From positions 1-56,123 of the forward strand of contig NZ_QGKS01000176.1 in the NCBI RefSeq assembly GCF_003172935.1: DNA of 56,123 nucleotides. The letters are read 5' to 3'. Position numbers and translations under genes: made by a program. The notes under the pieces were generated by a model. The model was not told the origin of the DNA and ran no database searches. It worked only from the letters and a program-made list of their open reading frames with translations. Below, piece after piece: positions 55,099 to 56,123 of the stretch (position 1 is the stretch's first letter; every line of letters starts with the position of its first letter). The DNA is from Micromonospora sicca. Lineage in GTDB: Bacteria; Actinomycetota; Actinomycetes; Mycobacteriales; Micromonosporaceae.

Positions 55099-56123
55099 TC
55101 AGGCGGCAACCCGGTGCTCGGTGCGTACCGCGGTGGCCTCCGCGCGGGCGATGGGGCCGGCGGGGAGCGCGGCGACCGTGGCGCCGACGGCGACCGCCGC
55201 CCCGGCGAAGAGGAACGCCCACGGCACCCCGCCGGCGTGGTCGACGATCAGGCCGGCCACCGCGCCGCCGGCGGCGCTCGCCGCCACCGACATGGTGACC
55301 ACCCAGGTGTACGCCTCGTTCAGCATGCCGGCCGGGGCGATCCGCCCGACCAGGGTGTTCTCCAGGGTCAGGGCGGGCGCGATGGTGGCGCCGCCGAGGA
55401 TCAGCGCGACGCCCAGCGCCGTCGGGCCGGGCATCACCGCGAAGACGGCGAAGCTGGCGGCCACCGCGCCGAGCAGCCAGGCGAACTGGCGGGTCATGTT
55501 GGCCGGCGGCCGGCGTACGCCGAACCAGAAGCCGCCCGCGGCGCTGCCGATGCCCCAGACGGCCAGCAGCACGCCGGCGAGGCTCTCCGGGTCGTCGGCG
55601 GTGGCGTCGCCGGCGAAGGCCGGCACGATGACCCCGGCCGCGCCGAACGCGATGCCGAGGCTGGCGACGCAGAGCAGCAGCGCCGGGAAGCCGCCCACCC
55701 GCAGCGGGCCGAGACCCTTCGCGTGGTGCTCGCGGGGGTGTGGCCGCCAGCCGCGCATCACCCGGCCGAGGGCCACCGCGGCGGTGCCGACCAGGGTGAC
55801 CACGGCGGCGCCGACGAGCGCGGCGGCGGCGTCGGCGGCCAGCACGAACGCGGCCACCAGCAGCGGGCCGAGCACGAAGACGATCTCGAAGAGCGAGGTC
55901 TCCGCGGCGAGCGCGGTGTTGCGCAGGTGGTACCGGCCGGAGGTCGGGCCGGTGAGGTCGTTCCAGGCGCCCCGGATGGCGGCGGTCAGCGGCGGGTAGG
56001 TGGCGCCGGCGACCCCGGCGGCCAGGTAGATCAGGCCCAGGTTGCCGGCCTCGGACCGGCTGGCCCCGAGCAGCCCGAAGAGCGCGAGGGGGTGGGCGAC
56101 GGCGGTGGCCAGCAGTACGGGGG
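55099..56123 (-). CDS. MFS transporter (partial, 5' end outside the window)
   Basis: The frame stays open from the stop at 55099 to the end of the window, although a shorter 55099-55875 reading is also possible. Beyond 55875 it continues NTALAAETSLFEIVFVLGPL and, further up, AAIRGAWNDLTGPTSGRYHL and LGLIYLAAGVAGATYPPL, clear major-facilitator sequence. About 341 codons with nine or more hydrophobic helices and a basic cytoplasmic loop (MRGWRPHPREHHAKG). Substrate unknown. Followed by a strong terminator. Confidence 0.9.
   Translation of the reverse strand, partial: PVLLATAVAHPLALFGLLGASRSEAGNLGLIYLAAGVAGATYPPLTAAIRGAWNDLTGPTSGRYHLRNTALAAETSLFEIVFVLGPLLVAAFVLAADAAAALVGAAVVTLVGTAAVALGRVMRGWRPHPREHHAKGLGPLRVGGFPALLLCVASLGIAFGAAGVIVPAFAGDATADDPESLAGVLLAVWGIGSAAGGFWFGVRRPPANMTRQFAWLLGAVAASFAVFAVMPGPTALGVALILGGATIAPALTLENTLVGRIAPAGMLNEAYTWVVTMSVAASAAGGAVAGLIVDHAGGVPWAFLFAGAAVAVGATVAALPAGPIARAEATAVRTEHRVAA

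Overview
The window is a very GC-rich stretch typical of a high-GC actinomycete, most likely Micromonosporaceae (Micromonospora or a close relative). This is inferred from gene order, codon bias (many GTG and a few TTG starts) and protein style (alanine/acidic tails on L17, S3, L22, NusG and SecE). No 16S rRNA gene is present to confirm it. Almost the whole core runs on the minus strand, so transcription proceeds from high to low coordinates.

Region 1 (44.5-45.1 kb down to 4.8 kb) is the large transcription/translation supercluster. In the direction of transcription it reads tRNA-Thr, tRNA-Met, rpmG, hadA-hadB, tRNA-Trp, secE-nusG, rplK-rplA, an inserted ABC-ATPase gene with a broken permease remnant, rplJ-rplL, rpoB-rpoC, two small membrane-protein genes, rpsL-rpsG-fusA-tuf, the S10 operon (rpsJ to rpsQ), the spc operon (rplN to rplO), secY-adk, map, a DUF1707 gene, infA-rpmJ-rpsM-rpsK-rpsD-rpoA-rplQ, and truA. 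Perfect or near-perfect hairpins separate the blocks: after rplA, nusG, rplL, rpoC, tuf, rpsQ, rplO, adk, rpsD and rplQ. Good sigma-70-type promoters are readable before rpsL and rpoB. The rplJ leader carries a T-tailed terminator-like hairpin. The leaders of rpsJ and rpsL share an identical 20-nt element.

Region 2 (1-4.8 kb) is ordinary chromosome: an aldo/keto reductase, an ABC-F ATPase, an RsmC-like methyltransferase and a proline-rich membrane-anchored protein.

Region 3 (45.2-54.2 kb) is accessory. It begins with a membrane/GAF/GGDEF/EAL cyclic-di-GMP protein. Just upstream of that, in the same direction, is a 48-codon ORF missed by length-filtered calling; it encodes a putative secreted peptide. 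Then comes a graveyard of broken genes (P-loop kinase, excisionase-like HTH protein, nuclease-like protein, PP2C-like phosphatase). It is mixed with intact genes: a RibD-type reductase, a SigE-family sigma factor with a membrane partner, and small hypothetical genes. Repeats, a short sequence resembling the 3' end of RNase P RNA, and a partial copy of the tRNA-Tyr 3' end suggest one or more decayed integrative elements next to tRNA-Tyr. The window ends with a YajQ-family protein, a 31-residue membrane protein and the 3' part of an MFS transporter gene whose start lies outside.

The most interesting leads are the peptide/GGDEF-EAL pair, the shared S10/S12 leader motif, the permease remnant inside the L1-L10 interval, ribosomal protein L33 lacking one zinc-ligand cysteine, and the decayed integration region. 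Everything here is read by eye; no database search or folding calculation was run.
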